In this document: one piece after another, positions 1-9,412 of the stretch
Layout of the letters: every line of letters begins with the position of its first letter
How positions within the stretch are numbered: the first letter of the stretch is position 1
Assembly (NCBI GenBank): GCA_001898645.1
Contig: MKUQ01000026.1
Location: forward strand, 514-64,513
DNA: 64,000 nt
Reading direction: 5' to 3'
Origin: Burkholderiales bacterium 70-64
GTDB taxonomy: Bacteria > Pseudomonadota > Gammaproteobacteria > Burkholderiales > Burkholderiaceae_E
Position numbers and translations under genes: made by a program
The notes under the pieces: generated by a model
Database searches by the model: none
Seen by the model: only the letters and a program-made list of their open reading frames with translations
Told to the model about the DNA's origin: nothing

Positions 1-23
1 AACCGCTGTCAATTTTGCGGCCG

Positions 24-1661
24 TCAGGATCGATGGCCGGCGAACCGCGCCGGCGCGGCCCGGCGCCCCGAACCGCGCTGCGGCACGTGCGACAGCCCGA
101 AACCCTGGGTGTAGCCCGCGCGCACGATGACCCGGAACTTCCACGCTGCGCCGCCGGCGATGGCCGCCAGCCCGGCCAGCGCGCACAGAGCGCCCGAGCC
201 CGCCGGCAGCAGCCAGGCGAGGCCGAGCAGCAGCGCCGGCAGGCCGTGCCCGACGACGTGCAGCACCGGCCCGAGCGCCTCCAGCGAGCGCCGCGCGAGC
301 GGCGGGACACCCTGGCTGCGGGCGCTGCCGACGTAGGCGCGCCAGAGCGCCGCATTGACCCCCACCAGGACCAGGGCTGCGACGCCGATCGAGGCATGGA
401 TCGGCGCTTTCATGAGAGTAAGCGCCAACATCAGTACGCCGCACCCCTCGAGCAGGCCGCTCGCCAGGAGCATCCAGGGCATCAGCGGCACGCGCCACGC
501 CGGGATGCCGCGCGCACGATGCAGGATCTTTGCCTGACACAGGAGAAAGGCCGCTGCCGACAGCGAGGCCAGGCCGAAGGGCAGTGGGCCGGGGACCAGC
601 AGGCTGGCGAGCACCGCGGGGAAGAACACCAGCGCGGCGTACAGCTCGCGCGTCATCCACGAGCTTTGCCAGCGCGTGGCGGCGCGCCAGAAGCGCATCT
701 GGCGCCCGATCTTCAGGAAGACGAAGAACAGGCCGGTGGCCACCAGCACCGCCGAGAGCAGGTACAGGAGCGGTGCGCGCGCGCCGTCGAGCGCGCCGGC
801 GGCGAGCGTCACGCCGGTGGCGATCGCCAGGCCGCTGCCGATGCCGCCGAAGATCCAGTTCATGGCTGCGCGCCAGTCCCAGAAACGCTGCAGCGTGCCC
901 ACCAGGGGGTTGGCCGGGTCGGCCAGGCGCTCCTCCTCGTCGGCCTCGGCGGGCGTTTCGCGGCCGGGCACGGCCGGAGTGGTGTACAGGTAGCGGATCT
1001 GCGGATCGGTGCCGAGCTCCGCGTTCAGCTGCAGGCTGGGCTGCTCGCGCACCAGGCGCGACACCTTGCTCGCCGGATCGTTGAAGTCGCCGAAGTGGAT
1101 CGCCTGCGAGATGCAGGCGGCCGAGCAGGCCGGCGTGGCCTCGGGGTCGACGCCGGGCACCAGGCCGCGGGCCAGGCCGTCGTCGACGCGCTCCTTGCAG
1201 AAGGTGCACTTCTGCGCCACTCCCCGGCGCTCCGGGTGCGCAGTGGCGCGCTCCTGGATGGTGGCCTCGCCGTAGTAGCCCATGGTCTCGTGCACGATGG
1301 TGCGCGCCTGGTAGGGGCACGACACGGCGCAGTAGGCGCAGCCGATGCACACGTCGTAGTTCATCGTGACCAGGCCGTCCTCGCGCTGGCGCGTCGCGCC
1401 GGTGGGGCACACCGGCACGCACGGCGGATCGGCGCAATGCTGGCAGCCCACCACCAGGAACAGGCGCTCCACGTCCGGGAAGGTGCCCTGCTCGACATCG
1501 AGCACGCGGCGCCACTGCACGCCGGGCGGGGTGTCGTTGGCATGCTTGCACGCGATGGTGCAGGTCTGGCAGCCGACGCAGCGGTTGAGGTCGATCACCA
1601 TGCCCCAACGGGGCACGACCGGTGCGGTACCCGGCTGGCTCACGGTACCCGGCTGGCTCAT
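24..1661 (-). CDS. Four-cluster ferredoxin subunit fused to a DmsC-like membrane anchor (oxidoreductase electron-transfer subunit)
   Basis: Probably passes electrons between the molybdenum subunit encoded just upstream and the membrane quinone pool. The first ~215 residues are DmsB/PadC-like, with cysteine groups CVGCQTCTIAC, CQHCADPPCVPVC, CIGCAYCAVSC and CTFC...CSAAC, enough for four [4Fe-4S] clusters. From about residue 255 on there are some eight hydrophobic segments typical of a DmsC-type anchor. DmsB and DmsC are normally separate proteins of ~205 and ~285 residues, so this 545-residue chain is a fusion. The start codon overlaps the stop of the catalytic subunit (ATGA), so the pair is translationally coupled. 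The N-terminus repeats SQPGT twice. Family assignment is firm. The substrate is unknown; the phenylacetyl-CoA:acceptor oxidoreductase (PadBCD) type is one possibility because a tyrosine-catabolism gene lies next door. Confidence 0.85.
   Translation of the reverse strand: MSQPGTVSQPGTAPVVPRWGMVIDLNRCVGCQTCTIACKHANDTPPGVQWRRVLDVEQGTFPDVERLFLVVGCQHCADPPCVPVCPTGATRQREDGLVTMNYDVCIGCAYCAVSCPYQARTIVHETMGYYGEATIQERATAHPERRGVAQKCTFCKERVDDGLARGLVPGVDPEATPACSAACISQAIHFGDFNDPASKVSRLVREQPSLQLNAELGTDPQIRYLYTTPAVPGRETPAEADEEERLADPANPLVGTLQRFWDWRAAMNWIFGGIGSGLAIATGVTLAAGALDGARAPLLYLLSAVLVATGLFFVFLKIGRQMRFWRAATRWQSSWMTRELYAALVFFPAVLASLLVPGPLPFGLASLSAAAFLLCQAKILHRARGIPAWRVPLMPWMLLASGLLEGCGVLMLALTLMKAPIHASIGVAALVLVGVNAALWRAYVGSARSQGVPPLARRSLEALGPVLHVVGHGLPALLLGLAWLLPAGSGALCALAGLAAIAGGAAWKFRVIVRAGYTQGFGLSHVPQRGSGRRAAPARFAGHRS
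1626..1661. repeat. Two tandem 18-bp units at the start of the ferredoxin-anchor gene
   Basis: Two adjacent 18-bp units (1626-1643 and 1644-1661) differ only at the last base. They encode the doubled SQPGT(V/A) motif at the N-terminus. This looks like a recent in-frame tandem duplication at the translation start. Confidence 0.8.
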
Positions 1662-4600
1662 GTATGCGCCTCCCGGGCTGCGGCGCCGGCGCCTGCCGGG
1701 GCGCGGGCAGCGGCGGGTTCAGTGGCGGGTTCAGTGGCGGGTTCGGGGACGGGTCCGGTGGCGGGCGGTGCCGCGGCGGGCGCCGCTGCCGGTGCGGCAG
1801 CAGGCCCGGCCGCCGGCACGACGGCCGGCCCGCCGGAGGGGCCGCCCAGCACTTCCCCGGTAGCCACGCGCCGCACGCGCACGCGCGTGACATCGGAGCC
1901 GCTGCCGGTGCTGTCAGTGAGGGTCAGGGAGAGATCGGTGAGCGAATTCAGGCTGGGCAGCTTCAGGTCTTTCGCGTAGGGCGACTTCCAGTGGTCGAAC
2001 TGGCCGATCATCAGCAGCGTGTCGGGGCGGATGCCCTCACGCAGCACCACGTTGCCCTCGGTGACGCCGGACACCGACTCGATCGCCAGCCGCTCGCCCT
2101 CGACGATGCCGAGCCGGCGCGCGGTGCTGCGGTTCATGATCAGGCCGCGATGGCCGGCGATGTTGTTGGCGACCTCGTTGATCAGCGGCAGGCCGACGTT
2201 GGCGCCCCAGCTGTACTGCATCGAGCGCGCCGTGAGCGCCCAGAACGGGAATTCCTCGGGGTCGCGGCCGTACTCGCGCGCATACTCGGTCCAGATCTCG
2301 GGGAAGCGCTCGTAGGTGGGCATGAACTCGTACTCGGCGAGCTGGTGCTCCCACCAGGTCACGCCGATCTCGTGCAGCCGGTTGGCGAGCTGGCGGCCGT
2401 GACGCACCACGCGCTCCTGGTAGGGCAGCTCGAAGCGCAGGCCCTGGCGCTCGAGCGCCGGATACAGGTACCAGTCGATCTGGGGGAACGGCCGCAGCAG
2501 GTAGCCGTGCTCCTTGAACCAGTCGAGGTCGCGCACCTCCTCGCCGCCGGTGAGCTCGTGGCTGGCGGCCTTGGCGAAGGCGTTCCAGACCTCGTCGCGG
2601 GTGGGGCGCCGCGATTCGTCCAGGGCGTAGTCGAACCGCCCGTTGCGATCGCGCAGCGGCGTGCCGGCCGCACCCCGGTTCACCGCCGCGAGGTACTTGT
2701 CCAGGATGCCGACGCGCTCGGCGAGCGCGCTGGAGATGTCGGTGAAGTCCATGGTGTCGCACGGCGAATCGACCGCCGGCTGGCGGATCGCCCAGCCCTC
2801 GTGCTTCCAGAACTGCTCCATGAACTTGGTGCTGCCGATGCGGATCAGCTGCATGCTTTCGAGGTCGAGCGCCTCGGGCAGCAGGATGTCGGCGAAGTGG
2901 TTGGTCTCGTCGTCGGTGTAGGCGAAGGCGACGATGAACGGGAATTCGGCCAGCCGCTGCGCCACCTCCGGGGCATTCCAGGACGAGATGGCCGGATTGG
3001 TGCGATAGCAGATCCACATGTCGGGCGGCGAGGTGCGCGGCCAGTTCTCCGGCGCCTTCTTCTGGAACAGCCATGGCAGGTGCGCCGGCCCGAGCGCCGC
3101 CGACCACGGCGAATCGCTCACCAGCGGCACCAGGGTCTTGTAGGCGTTGCGGATGTTCGGCTGGCGCAGCCACCCCTCGCGGGAGGTCTCGTTGAACTGG
3201 AAGGCCATCAGGCCGTCGGTCTCGCTCGGTATCACCGAGCCGACCCGCGAAGCGGCCGGCCGCACCAGCTTGACCGTGGTGCCGAGGGTGCCGCCGGGCA
3301 CCTCGAGGGCGCCCACCAGCACCGCCAGCATGGTGCGCGCCCAGCAGCAGTGATAGCCGCCCCAGCCGTTGTTGACGGTCTTGCCGAGCATCACCGCGAC
3401 CGGGCGAAACGGCAGCGTCCTGCCTTCGATCTCGATGGTTTCGCCGACGCAGGCATGCGCCACGTATTCGTCGGCGACGCGCCGGATGGTCTCGGCCGGC
3501 ACGTCGCACTCGGCGGCGGCCCACTCGGGCGTGTAGCGCCGCATGTGGTCGAGCATGGTCTGGAACGCCGGGCGGCCGGTCGCGCGCTGGTGCGCGATGC
3601 GCTCGCCGTCGACGCCGTGCTCGACGCCGGCCAGCGTGTATTCGCCGTCGAGCGCGGGGTCGCGCAGGTCGGGGTCGTCGTGCGGCTTGGCGCGGCCGTC
3701 GGCGAGGTCCCAGATCAGCGGCTTGCTGCTCTGCGCATCGCGCAGGTACCAGCCGTTGGGGCCGACCAGGTAGGGCGAGCTGGTGCGGTGCTTGAGGTAG
3801 GGCAGGTCGCATACCTCGCGCCAGCCGCGCTCGTGCAGGATGCGGTGGATGAGGCCGAACAGGAAGGCCGCGTCGGTCTTGGGCCGGATCGGCACCCATT
3901 CGGCGGACAGGGCCCCGGTGATCGACAGGTGCGGCTCGACCTGCACCCGCTTGGCGCCGCGCACCCGCGCATCGGCTTCGCGCCAGATGCCGACCACGCC
4001 GCCGGAGGCCTCGATGTTGTTGCCGCAGTTGATGATGTAGTTCACGTACGGCGTGTCGGGCGAGATGATGAAGGCGCGGTGCCACAGCTCCCCGTAGAGG
4101 TGCTCGGAGTGGTAGCACTTCACGCCCTGCCCGGCGCCATAGCCCTGGTCGATCGGTCCCCAGGCGGCCATGAAGGCCGGGAACGTGCCCATGTACTGCA
4201 CCGGCGTGCCGCCGCCGCCGGTGGTGCTGGCCAGGCGCGGCACGCCCTCCTCGTTGAGCAGCCCCTTGGCGCGGATCTCGCGCATCCTGGCGGCCACGAT
4301 GTCGAGCGCCTCGTCCCAGGAGATGGGCACGAAGCCGGGGTCTTCGTTGCGCCCCTTCTTCGGGTTGGTGCGCTTCATCGGCTGGCGGATGCGGTTCGGG
4401 TTGTAGGTCTTCTGGATGAGCCCGTAGGCCTTCACGCAGACCCGCCCGCCGCCCGGGTGCTCGCCGCGGATGTCGTAGTTGGACTCGATGCGCGTGGCCA
4501 CGCCGTTCTCGACCTCGACCTTCATCAGGTCGGGGCCGGCCACGCACTGGTAGCAATAGACCGGGACCTTCTTCACCGGGGCTCTGTTCGTCGTGCTCAT
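1658..4600 (-). CDS. Molybdopterin (bis-MGD) oxidoreductase catalytic subunit, DMSO-reductase superfamily
   Basis: A 980-residue catalytic subunit that would bind bis-MGD and one FeS cluster. The start at 4600 is supported by a GGAGG about 6 nt upstream. There is no twin-arginine signal, so the active site should face the cytoplasm. The N-terminal FeS motif has Cys16, Cys19 and a Cys about 31 residues further on. The cysteine expected four residues after Cys19 is Pro23, so only three of the usual four ligands are present. The last ~70 residues are an Ala/Pro/Glu-rich tail with PATEP repeats. The gene is coupled to the ferredoxin-anchor gene. The substrate cannot be read from sequence; phenylacetyl-CoA oxidation is a candidate only. 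Confidence 0.85.
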   Translation of the reverse strand: MSTTNRAPVKKVPVYCYQCVAGPDLMKVEVENGVATRIESNYDIRGEHPGGGRVCVKAYGLIQKTYNPNRIRQPMKRTNPKKGRNEDPGFVPISWDEALDIVAARMREIRAKGLLNEEGVPRLASTTGGGGTPVQYMGTFPAFMAAWGPIDQGYGAGQGVKCYHSEHLYGELWHRAFIISPDTPYVNYIINCGNNIEASGGVVGIWREADARVRGAKRVQVEPHLSITGALSAEWVPIRPKTDAAFLFGLIHRILHERGWREVCDLPYLKHRTSSPYLVGPNGWYLRDAQSSKPLIWDLADGRAKPHDDPDLRDPALDGEYTLAGVEHGVDGERIAHQRATGRPAFQTMLDHMRRYTPEWAAAECDVPAETIRRVADEYVAHACVGETIEIEGRTLPFRPVAVMLGKTVNNGWGGYHCCWARTMLAVLVGALEVPGGTLGTTVKLVRPAASRVGSVIPSETDGLMAFQFNETSREGWLRQPNIRNAYKTLVPLVSDSPWSAALGPAHLPWLFQKKAPENWPRTSPPDMWICYRTNPAISSWNAPEVAQRLAEFPFIVAFAYTDDETNHFADILLPEALDLESMQLIRIGSTKFMEQFWKHEGWAIRQPAVDSPCDTMDFTDISSALAERVGILDKYLAAVNRGAAGTPLRDRNGRFDYALDESRRPTRDEVWNAFAKAASHELTGGEEVRDLDWFKEHGYLLRPFPQIDWYLYPALERQGLRFELPYQERVVRHGRQLANRLHEIGVTWWEHQLAEYEFMPTYERFPEIWTEYAREYGRDPEEFPFWALTARSMQYSWGANVGLPLINEVANNIAGHRGLIMNRSTARRLGIVEGERLAIESVSGVTEGNVVLREGIRPDTLLMIGQFDHWKSPYAKDLKLPSLNSLTDLSLTLTDSTGSGSDVTRVRVRRVATGEVLGGPSGGPAVVPAAGPAAAPAAAPAAAPPATGPVPEPATEPATEPAAARAPAGAGAAAREAHT
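1712..1744. repeat. 12-bp tandem repeat in the 3' tail of the molybdenum subunit gene
   Basis: About 2.75 copies of GGCGGGTTCAGT encode the PATEPATEP part of the low-complexity C-terminal tail of the oxidoreductase. Confidence 0.75.
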
Positions 4601-4833
4601 CGTTGGCCTCCTCGCCGGCTGCGCGCCGGCGCGTGCGGCGACCCCGCGGCCCGGACGGCCGCGACGTTCAATCTCACATTGTGCCGCCAACGACGGGCAC
4701 GCAGGGGAGTCCCCATACGCGGCAATGTCGCAGCGCCCGCCGGTATCATCGTCGCAGGCCGCAGGACGCGCCGGGAAAGATGCGACACGCCGCAGGACCG
4801 CAGCGGCCGCGGCTCCGGCGCAGGGAGGCAGAC

Positions 4834-5967
4834 ATGGCATTCGTCCCCTGGGACAACCCGATGGGCACCGACGGTTTCGAGTTCATCGAGTACGCGGCGC
4901 CGGATCCGGCGGCGATGGCGGCCGTCTTCGAACGGCTGGGCTTCAGCGCCGTCGCGCGCCACCGGCACAAGGACGTGACGCTGTATCGCCAGGGCGGCAT
5001 CAACTTCATCATCAACGCCGAGCCCGGCAGCTTCGGGCAGCGCTTCGCGCGCCTGCACGGCCCCTCGATCTGCGCCATCGCCTTCCGGGTGGCCGACGCC
5101 GCGGCAGCCTACCGGCGCGCCCTCGACCTGGGCGCCTGGGGCTTCGACCATCGCAGCGGCCCGATGGAGCTGAACATCCCGGCCATCAAGGGCATAGGCG
5201 ACAGCCTGATCTACCTGGTCGACCGCTGGAAGGGCAAGGGCGGCGCGCCGGCGGGCAGCATCGGCGACATCGACATCTACGACGTCGACTTCGTGCCGAT
5301 CCCTGGCGCCGATCCGCAGCCGTTCGGCCACGGGCTCAGCGCCATCGACCACCTGACGCACAACGTGCATCGCGGCCGGATGAAGGAGTGGGCCGAGTTC
5401 TACGAGCGGCTGTTCGGGTTCCGCGAGATCCGCTATTTCGACATCGAGGGGCAGGTCACCGGCGTGAAGTCCAAGGCCATGACCAGCCCCTGCGGCAAGA
5501 TCCGCATTCCGATCAACGAGGAAGGCACCGAGCGGCCCGGACAGATCCAGGAATACCTGGACATGTACCACGGCGAAGGCATCCAGCACATCGCGCTGGC
5601 CTCGAACGACCTGCACCGTACGGTGGACGCGCTGCGCGCGGCCGGCGTCAAGCTGCTCGACACCGTCGACACCTACTACGAGCTGATCGACAAGCGCATC
5701 CCCGGCCATGGCGAAGACGTCGCGGAGCTGAGGAAGCGCAGGATCCTGATCGACGGCGCGCCGGGCGACCTGCTGCTGCAGATCTTCTCCGAGAACCAGC
5801 TCGGCCCGATCTTCTACGAGTTCATTCAGCGCAAGGGCAACCAGGGGTTCGGCGAAGGCAACTTCAAGGCGCTGTTCGAATCGATCGAGCTCGACCAGAT
5901 GCGCCGCGGCGTGCTCGACGGCCCCCGGCGCGGGCCGGCTTCAACTCCGACGGATTCCCAGACATGA
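4834..5967 (+). CDS. hpd: 4-hydroxyphenylpyruvate dioxygenase
   Basis: Converts 4-hydroxyphenylpyruvate to homogentisate in tyrosine catabolism, using Fe(II). The 377-residue protein has two vicinal-oxygen-chelate domains. The metal ligands are visible in the second: His in LSAIDHLTH, His in GEGIQHIAL and Glu in LLQIFSENQ. The start is supported by AGGGAGG 6 nt upstream. The family usually ends soon after the RRGVL motif, but here about 15 extra residues ([16 protein letters not shown]) follow before the stop. That stop overlaps the next start as ATGA. The extra tail coincides with a change in sequence style and with a 14-bp repeat found again near 21.87 kb, so it may translate a junction. 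Confidence 0.95.
   Translation: MAFVPWDNPMGTDGFEFIEYAAPDPAAMAAVFERLGFSAVARHRHKDVTLYRQGGINFIINAEPGSFGQRFARLHGPSICAIAFRVADAAAAYRRALDLGAWGFDHRSGPMELNIPAIKGIGDSLIYLVDRWKGKGGAPAGSIGDIDIYDVDFVPIPGADPQPFGHGLSAIDHLTHNVHRGRMKEWAEFYERLFGFREIRYFDIEGQVTGVKSKAMTSPCGKIRIPINEEGTERPGQIQEYLDMYHGEGIQHIALASNDLHRTVDALRAAGVKLLDTVDTYYELIDKRIPGHGEDVAELRKRRILIDGAPGDLLLQIFSENQLGPIFYEFIQRKGNQGFGEGNFKALFESIELDQMRRGVLDGPRRGPASTPTDSQT
5925..5938. repeat. Left copy of a 14-bp direct repeat bounding the catabolic island
   Basis: CCGGCGCGGGCCGG occurs here, in the non-conserved tail of hpd, and again in the same orientation at 21871-21884, just after the last island gene. It could be a duplicated target or a recombination footprint. 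Because it is pure G/C in GC-rich DNA, chance cannot be excluded. Confidence 0.5.
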
Positions 5968-6668
5968 CCTTCACGATCCTCGGCTTCTGCCCCAAGACCG
6001 GAAAGGCCGGTTTCGCGCAATCGACGAGCACGCCGGCCGTGGGCTGGCGCTGCAGCGACGTCGTGCTGCACCGTGGCATCGTGACCGTGCAGGCGCACGC
6101 CGACTACCGCCAGTTGCAGCGGGCGAAGCGGCTCATGGAGTCCGGCCATTCGCCGTCCAGGGTGCTGGACGATCTGCGCGGGGGCGACCCGTACATCGAG
6201 TATCGGCAGATCGCCGTGCTCGATCTCGAGGGCCGATCCGCGGTCTACACGGGGCCGAAAGCGCGCGCGTGGGCGGGCGAGGTCGTCGGCGACGACCACG
6301 TCGCCACGGGCAACGTGCTCGTGGGCGAGACGGTCGTGCGTTCGATGTCGGAGTGCTTCGCGGCGCGCGGCGGGGAGGCGCTCGAGGACCGGCTCATGGC
6401 GGTGCTCGAGGCCGGGCGCGACGCGGGCGGACAGCCCGACGGTCAGACCTCGGCGGCCGTCGTCGTCTACGAGCGGCACGAGTTCCCGATCGTGAACCTG
6501 CGCGTCGATGCCGCGCTCGAGCCCGTGGGCGAGCTGCGCCGCATCTACGACTGGTTCAGGCCGCTGATCCCGTACTACGTGCAGCGCACGCTCGACCCGG
6601 GCTCCGTGCCGCCGATGCGCACCGTGCTCGCGGAGCTGGGCCTGCGCCAGAATCCCTACGCGGGCTGA
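5964..6668 (+). CDS. DUF1028 family protein (Ntn-hydrolase-like fold)
   Basis: A 234-residue protein matching DUF1028, with the conserved flow from the N-terminal strand (MTFTILGF) through [22 protein letters not shown] and GNVLVG to the C-terminal LRVD segment. The family is predicted to have an Ntn-hydrolase-like fold, but its reaction is not established. The ATG overlaps the hpd stop (ATGA), so it would be co-translated with hpd. Its 3' end overlaps the convergent flavoprotein gene by 13 bp. Nearby RidA domains suggest a role with nitrogenous or reactive metabolites, which is inference. Confidence 0.85.
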   Translation: MTFTILGFCPKTGKAGFAQSTSTPAVGWRCSDVVLHRGIVTVQAHADYRQLQRAKRLMESGHSPSRVLDDLRGGDPYIEYRQIAVLDLEGRSAVYTGPKARAWAGEVVGDDHVATGNVLVGETVVRSMSECFAARGGEALEDRLMAVLEAGRDAGGQPDGQTSAAVVVYERHEFPIVNLRVDAALEPVGELRRIYDWFRPLIPYYVQRTLDPGSVPPMRTVLAELGLRQNPYAG

Positions 6669-8155
6669 GGTGCGCCGGCTGCCGCCGTACCCGCATTCAT
6701 TCCCGCGATGCGCCCGAACACGGCGCCGTTGGTGAGCCCGCTGCCACCCGGGTAGTTGAACCAGAAGATCCCGCCGACGAGCTCGCCCGCCGCGTAGAGC
6801 CCCGGGATCGGACGGCCGTCGGTGTCGATGACCTGCGCGTCGGTGTTGATGCGCAGCCCGCCGAACGTGAAGGTGATCCCGCAGGTCACCGCGTAGGCCT
6901 CGAAGGGCGGCGTGTCGATCGTGTTCGCCCAGTTCGACTTCGGGATCGCGAGCCCTTCGGTGCAGCGGCCGTCCTTGACGTTCGGGTTGAACGGGATGTC
7001 GGTACGCACGGCGGCGTTGTACCGCCTGATCTCCTCGAGTGCCGCCTTCTGGTCGGTGTCCTCGAGCTGCGCGACGAGGCCCTCGAGCGTGTCGGAGACG
7101 CGCCGCGTGACCTGCTTGATGCGGTATTCGTCGCGCAACTGCTGCTTGACCTTCGCGTCGAAGATCTGCCACGCGAACTGCCCCGGCTGCTGCAGGATGA
7201 CGCGGCCGTAGCGCGCGTAGGTGTAGTTGCGGAAGTCGTAGCCCTCGTCGAGGAAGCGACGGCCTTCGGCGTTGATGCAGATGCCCCACGGATACGAATG
7301 CTTCTGGAATCCGTCTCCGACGGCGAGGTCGCCGAACTCGGGCGCGTTGCGCTCCCAGGCGATCGCGTGGCACCCCGACCAGTTGCCCACGGGCGAGGCG
7401 CCGATCGCGAGCGCCATGCCGATCGCGTCGCCCGTGTTGAAGCGCGTGCCGCGCACCTTCGCCAACTCCCAGCCCGGGCCGAGATAGCGCGTGCGCCACT
7501 CGGGGTTCGCCTGGAAGCCGCCGGCGGCGAGCACGACGGCGCGCCCGCGTACTTCCTGCGTCTTTCCGCTGCGACGCACGCGCACGCCGTGCACGCCGTC
7601 GTCGTCGGCGAGCAGCGACAGCGCGCGCGCTTCGTACCAGATCTCGATCCCGTTCTTCTGCGCGATCTGCACGAGCGACTGCACGAGGCCGGGGCCGCCG
7701 CCGACGGCCTCGAGCGTGAGCCCGCCCCAGAACTTGAACTTGCCGTCGAGCTTGAACGCCTGACGCCCCCAGGCAGCCGTGAAGCGGACGCCTTTCGTGC
7801 GCATCCAGTGCACGGTAGGGAAGCTGCGGCGCACGAGCAGCTCGGAGAGGTCGGGGTCGCAGCGGTACTCGGTGAGGCGGCCGAGGTCGTCGAGGAACTT
7901 CTCCTCGGTGTAGTCGCCGAAGTCGGTGCTCGCCATCTCCTGCTCGGTGAGATCGGGAATGAGCTGCCTGAGGTCGTCCACGCCGTTGTAGACGATGCGG
8001 AACAGCCCGGCGGTGAAGCGGGAGTTGCCCCCGGCCTCGTCCTCGTTCGCGCGCTCGAGCACGAGCACCTTTTCGCAACGTTCGCGCGCGGCGAGCGCCG
8101 CGCACAGGGCCGCGTTGCCTGCGCCGACGACGATCACGTCGTAGTCCGCTGTCAT
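6656..8155 (-). CDS. FAD-dependent dehydrogenase of the fumarate reductase/KSTD superfamily, TcuA-like
   Basis: A 499-residue flavoprotein. It opens with the Rossmann motif VVGAGNAALCAALAARE and the following acidic LVLER. The C-terminal FAD segment is GLYAAGELVGG followed by a YPGGSGLTNGAVFGRIAG stretch. Overall it resembles tricarballylate dehydrogenase TcuA and the 3-ketosteroid delta-1-dehydrogenase/FrdA flavoproteins, which desaturate or reduce C-C bonds next to carboxyl or keto groups. There is no signal peptide, so it is cytosolic. AAGGA precedes the ATG at 8155. It is divergent from the RidA/MaoC operon, and the shared intergenic region carries a putative GntR site. Exact substrate unknown. 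Confidence 0.85.
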   Translation of the reverse strand: MTADYDVIVVGAGNAALCAALAARERCEKVLVLERANEDEAGGNSRFTAGLFRIVYNGVDDLRQLIPDLTEQEMASTDFGDYTEEKFLDDLGRLTEYRCDPDLSELLVRRSFPTVHWMRTKGVRFTAAWGRQAFKLDGKFKFWGGLTLEAVGGGPGLVQSLVQIAQKNGIEIWYEARALSLLADDDGVHGVRVRRSGKTQEVRGRAVVLAAGGFQANPEWRTRYLGPGWELAKVRGTRFNTGDAIGMALAIGASPVGNWSGCHAIAWERNAPEFGDLAVGDGFQKHSYPWGICINAEGRRFLDEGYDFRNYTYARYGRVILQQPGQFAWQIFDAKVKQQLRDEYRIKQVTRRVSDTLEGLVAQLEDTDQKAALEEIRRYNAAVRTDIPFNPNVKDGRCTEGLAIPKSNWANTIDTPPFEAYAVTCGITFTFGGLRINTDAQVIDTDGRPIPGLYAAGELVGGIFWFNYPGGSGLTNGAVFGRIAGMNAGTAAAGAPQPA

Positions 8156-8207
8156 CGGGATCCTTTTCGAGCTGGGATACGTCGGAACGACGTTGTTGAT
8201 CGCCATT

Positions 8208-8223
8208 GTATACTTCGGCATAC
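8208..8223. promoter_or_regulatory. Putative GntR operator: GTATAC-N4-GCATAC
   Basis: In the 129-bp region between the divergent flavoprotein and triple-RidA genes lie GTATAC (8208-8213) and GCATAC (8218-8223), 10 bp apart start to start. FCD-type GntR regulators often bind palindromes centred on GTATAC. The same arrangement occurs at 12758 and 12851. The site contains a TATACT -10-like hexamer reading toward the RidA gene. Confidence 0.55.
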
Positions 8224-8284
8224 TGAACGCAACCACCGAGGTGACGGCCGTTCCGGTCGTAGCCGCAGAAGACGGAATGCTCCC

Positions 8285-9412
8285 GTGAAGCCGATCGAAC
8301 CCGCGCAGTTCCCGTGGAAGGACTTCCGCCGCTACACGTATCCGCTCGGGCTCGACCTCGGCGACTGCGCGTTCCTCTCGGGGATGACGGCCTCGACCTA
8401 CGACGCCGCACTCGACAAGGTGGTCGCCAAGGGAACGCTGCGCGAGCAGACCTCGACGGTGATCGAGAAGATCCGCGCGGTGCTGCAGGCTGCGGGCTAC
8501 GGCGCCGGCGACGTCGTCTCGATCGTGCAATACGTGCCCGCCGCGGCGCTGGGCTCGCTCGCCGAGTTCGACGAGCTGCTGCGGGCGGGCGGCCTCGGCG
8601 GCGCGGCGCGCCACGTCGTTCCTGTCGCACGGCTGCTGCGGCGCGATGCGCTGCTGGAGATCGAGGCGATCGCTGCGCGCAGGAGCGGGCGCACGGGCGA
8701 GGCCGTGCGCATCGCCTCCAGTGGCGGGAACGCGCTCGCCTTCGGCGGGCACGCCGGCGGAACGATCGAGGCGCAGATCGAGCGGCTCTCGGGCCTGCTG
8801 GCGGCCTCGGGAAGCGGGTGGTCGCAGGTTGCACGCCTGCGCGTCTTCGTGGCGAGCGACGCGGCGGCCGCGCTCGACGAAGCCGTCGACGCAATCCGCT
8901 CGCGCGTTCCCGTGCTGCCCGCCGTCCCGGCCGTCGGCGTTCCCGCGCTGCCGCCGGGATACGACGGCGCGCAACTCGCGATCGAGTGGTTGACGCCCCC
9001 GCGTCCGGGCTCCCGACCGCAGGCCGACCCGTCGGAATCGTTGCAGGCGGTCGCTTCGGGCCTCGTGCGCCGCGCCGGGCCTTTCCTCGTCGCGACTGGG
9101 CTGCAAGCGGATGCGGGCGCCGGCGGCCTCCGGGAGCAGGCGCGCTATCTTTACGGCGAGGCCGTCCCGGCACTGCTCGCGCGACACGGTGCGGGCATGG
9201 AGCATCTCGTGCAGACCGTCGAATGGCTTCCGCTCGATGCGCTGCCCGAGTACCGGCCGACGGCCGAGATCCGGCGCAGCCTGCTGAGCGAGCCGTTTCC
9301 CGTCGCCTCGGGGCTCGTCTGCTCGGCGCTGCCCGCGGGCGCGAAGCTCGCCGTGGATTTCGTGGCGCGCGTGCCCTCGGATGCGGGCGCGGCGCGGGAG
9401 TCGGCATCGTGA
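8285..9412 (+). CDS. Protein of three tandem RidA/YjgF-like domains
   Basis: A 375-residue protein starting at GTG; the nearby ATG at 8277 is out of frame. Domain 1 (about residues 1-130) ends with the RidA signature RRDALLEIEAIA. Domain 2 (about 135-245) starts GGNALAFGGHAGG and domain 3 (about 255-375) starts RRAGPFLVATGLQ. Domains 2 and 3 are diverged and lack the EIEAIA end. Single RidA proteins are ~130 residues, form trimers and hydrolyse reactive enamines/imines. A three-domain chain could form a pseudo-trimer within one polypeptide. Its stop overlaps the next start (GTGA). It lies first in a three-gene operon with the MaoC-like pair. Confidence 0.8.
   Translation: MKPIEPAQFPWKDFRRYTYPLGLDLGDCAFLSGMTASTYDAALDKVVAKGTLREQTSTVIEKIRAVLQAAGYGAGDVVSIVQYVPAAALGSLAEFDELLRAGGLGGAARHVVPVARLLRRDALLEIEAIAARRSGRTGEAVRIASSGGNALAFGGHAGGTIEAQIERLSGLLAASGSGWSQVARLRVFVASDAAAALDEAVDAIRSRVPVLPAVPAVGVPALPPGYDGAQLAIEWLTPPRPGSRPQADPSESLQAVASGLVRRAGPFLVATGLQADAGAGGLREQARYLYGEAVPALLARHGAGMEHLVQTVEWLPLDALPEYRPTAEIRRSLLSEPFPVASGLVCSALPAGAKLAVDFVARVPSDAGAARESAS

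Noticed and set aside
1622-4978. Very long open frame (about 1118 codons) on the plus strand opposite the molybdenum subunit
   Set aside because: It is antisense to a clearly conserved gene, its translation is low-complexity Arg/Gly/Ala/His-rich, and such shadow frames are expected in very GC-rich DNA. The same applies to other long antisense frames in the window.
5826-9407. About 1190-codon minus-strand open frame across DUF1028, the flavoprotein and the RidA gene
   Set aside because: It is the out-of-frame shadow of three recognised genes and has no family-like stretch of its own.
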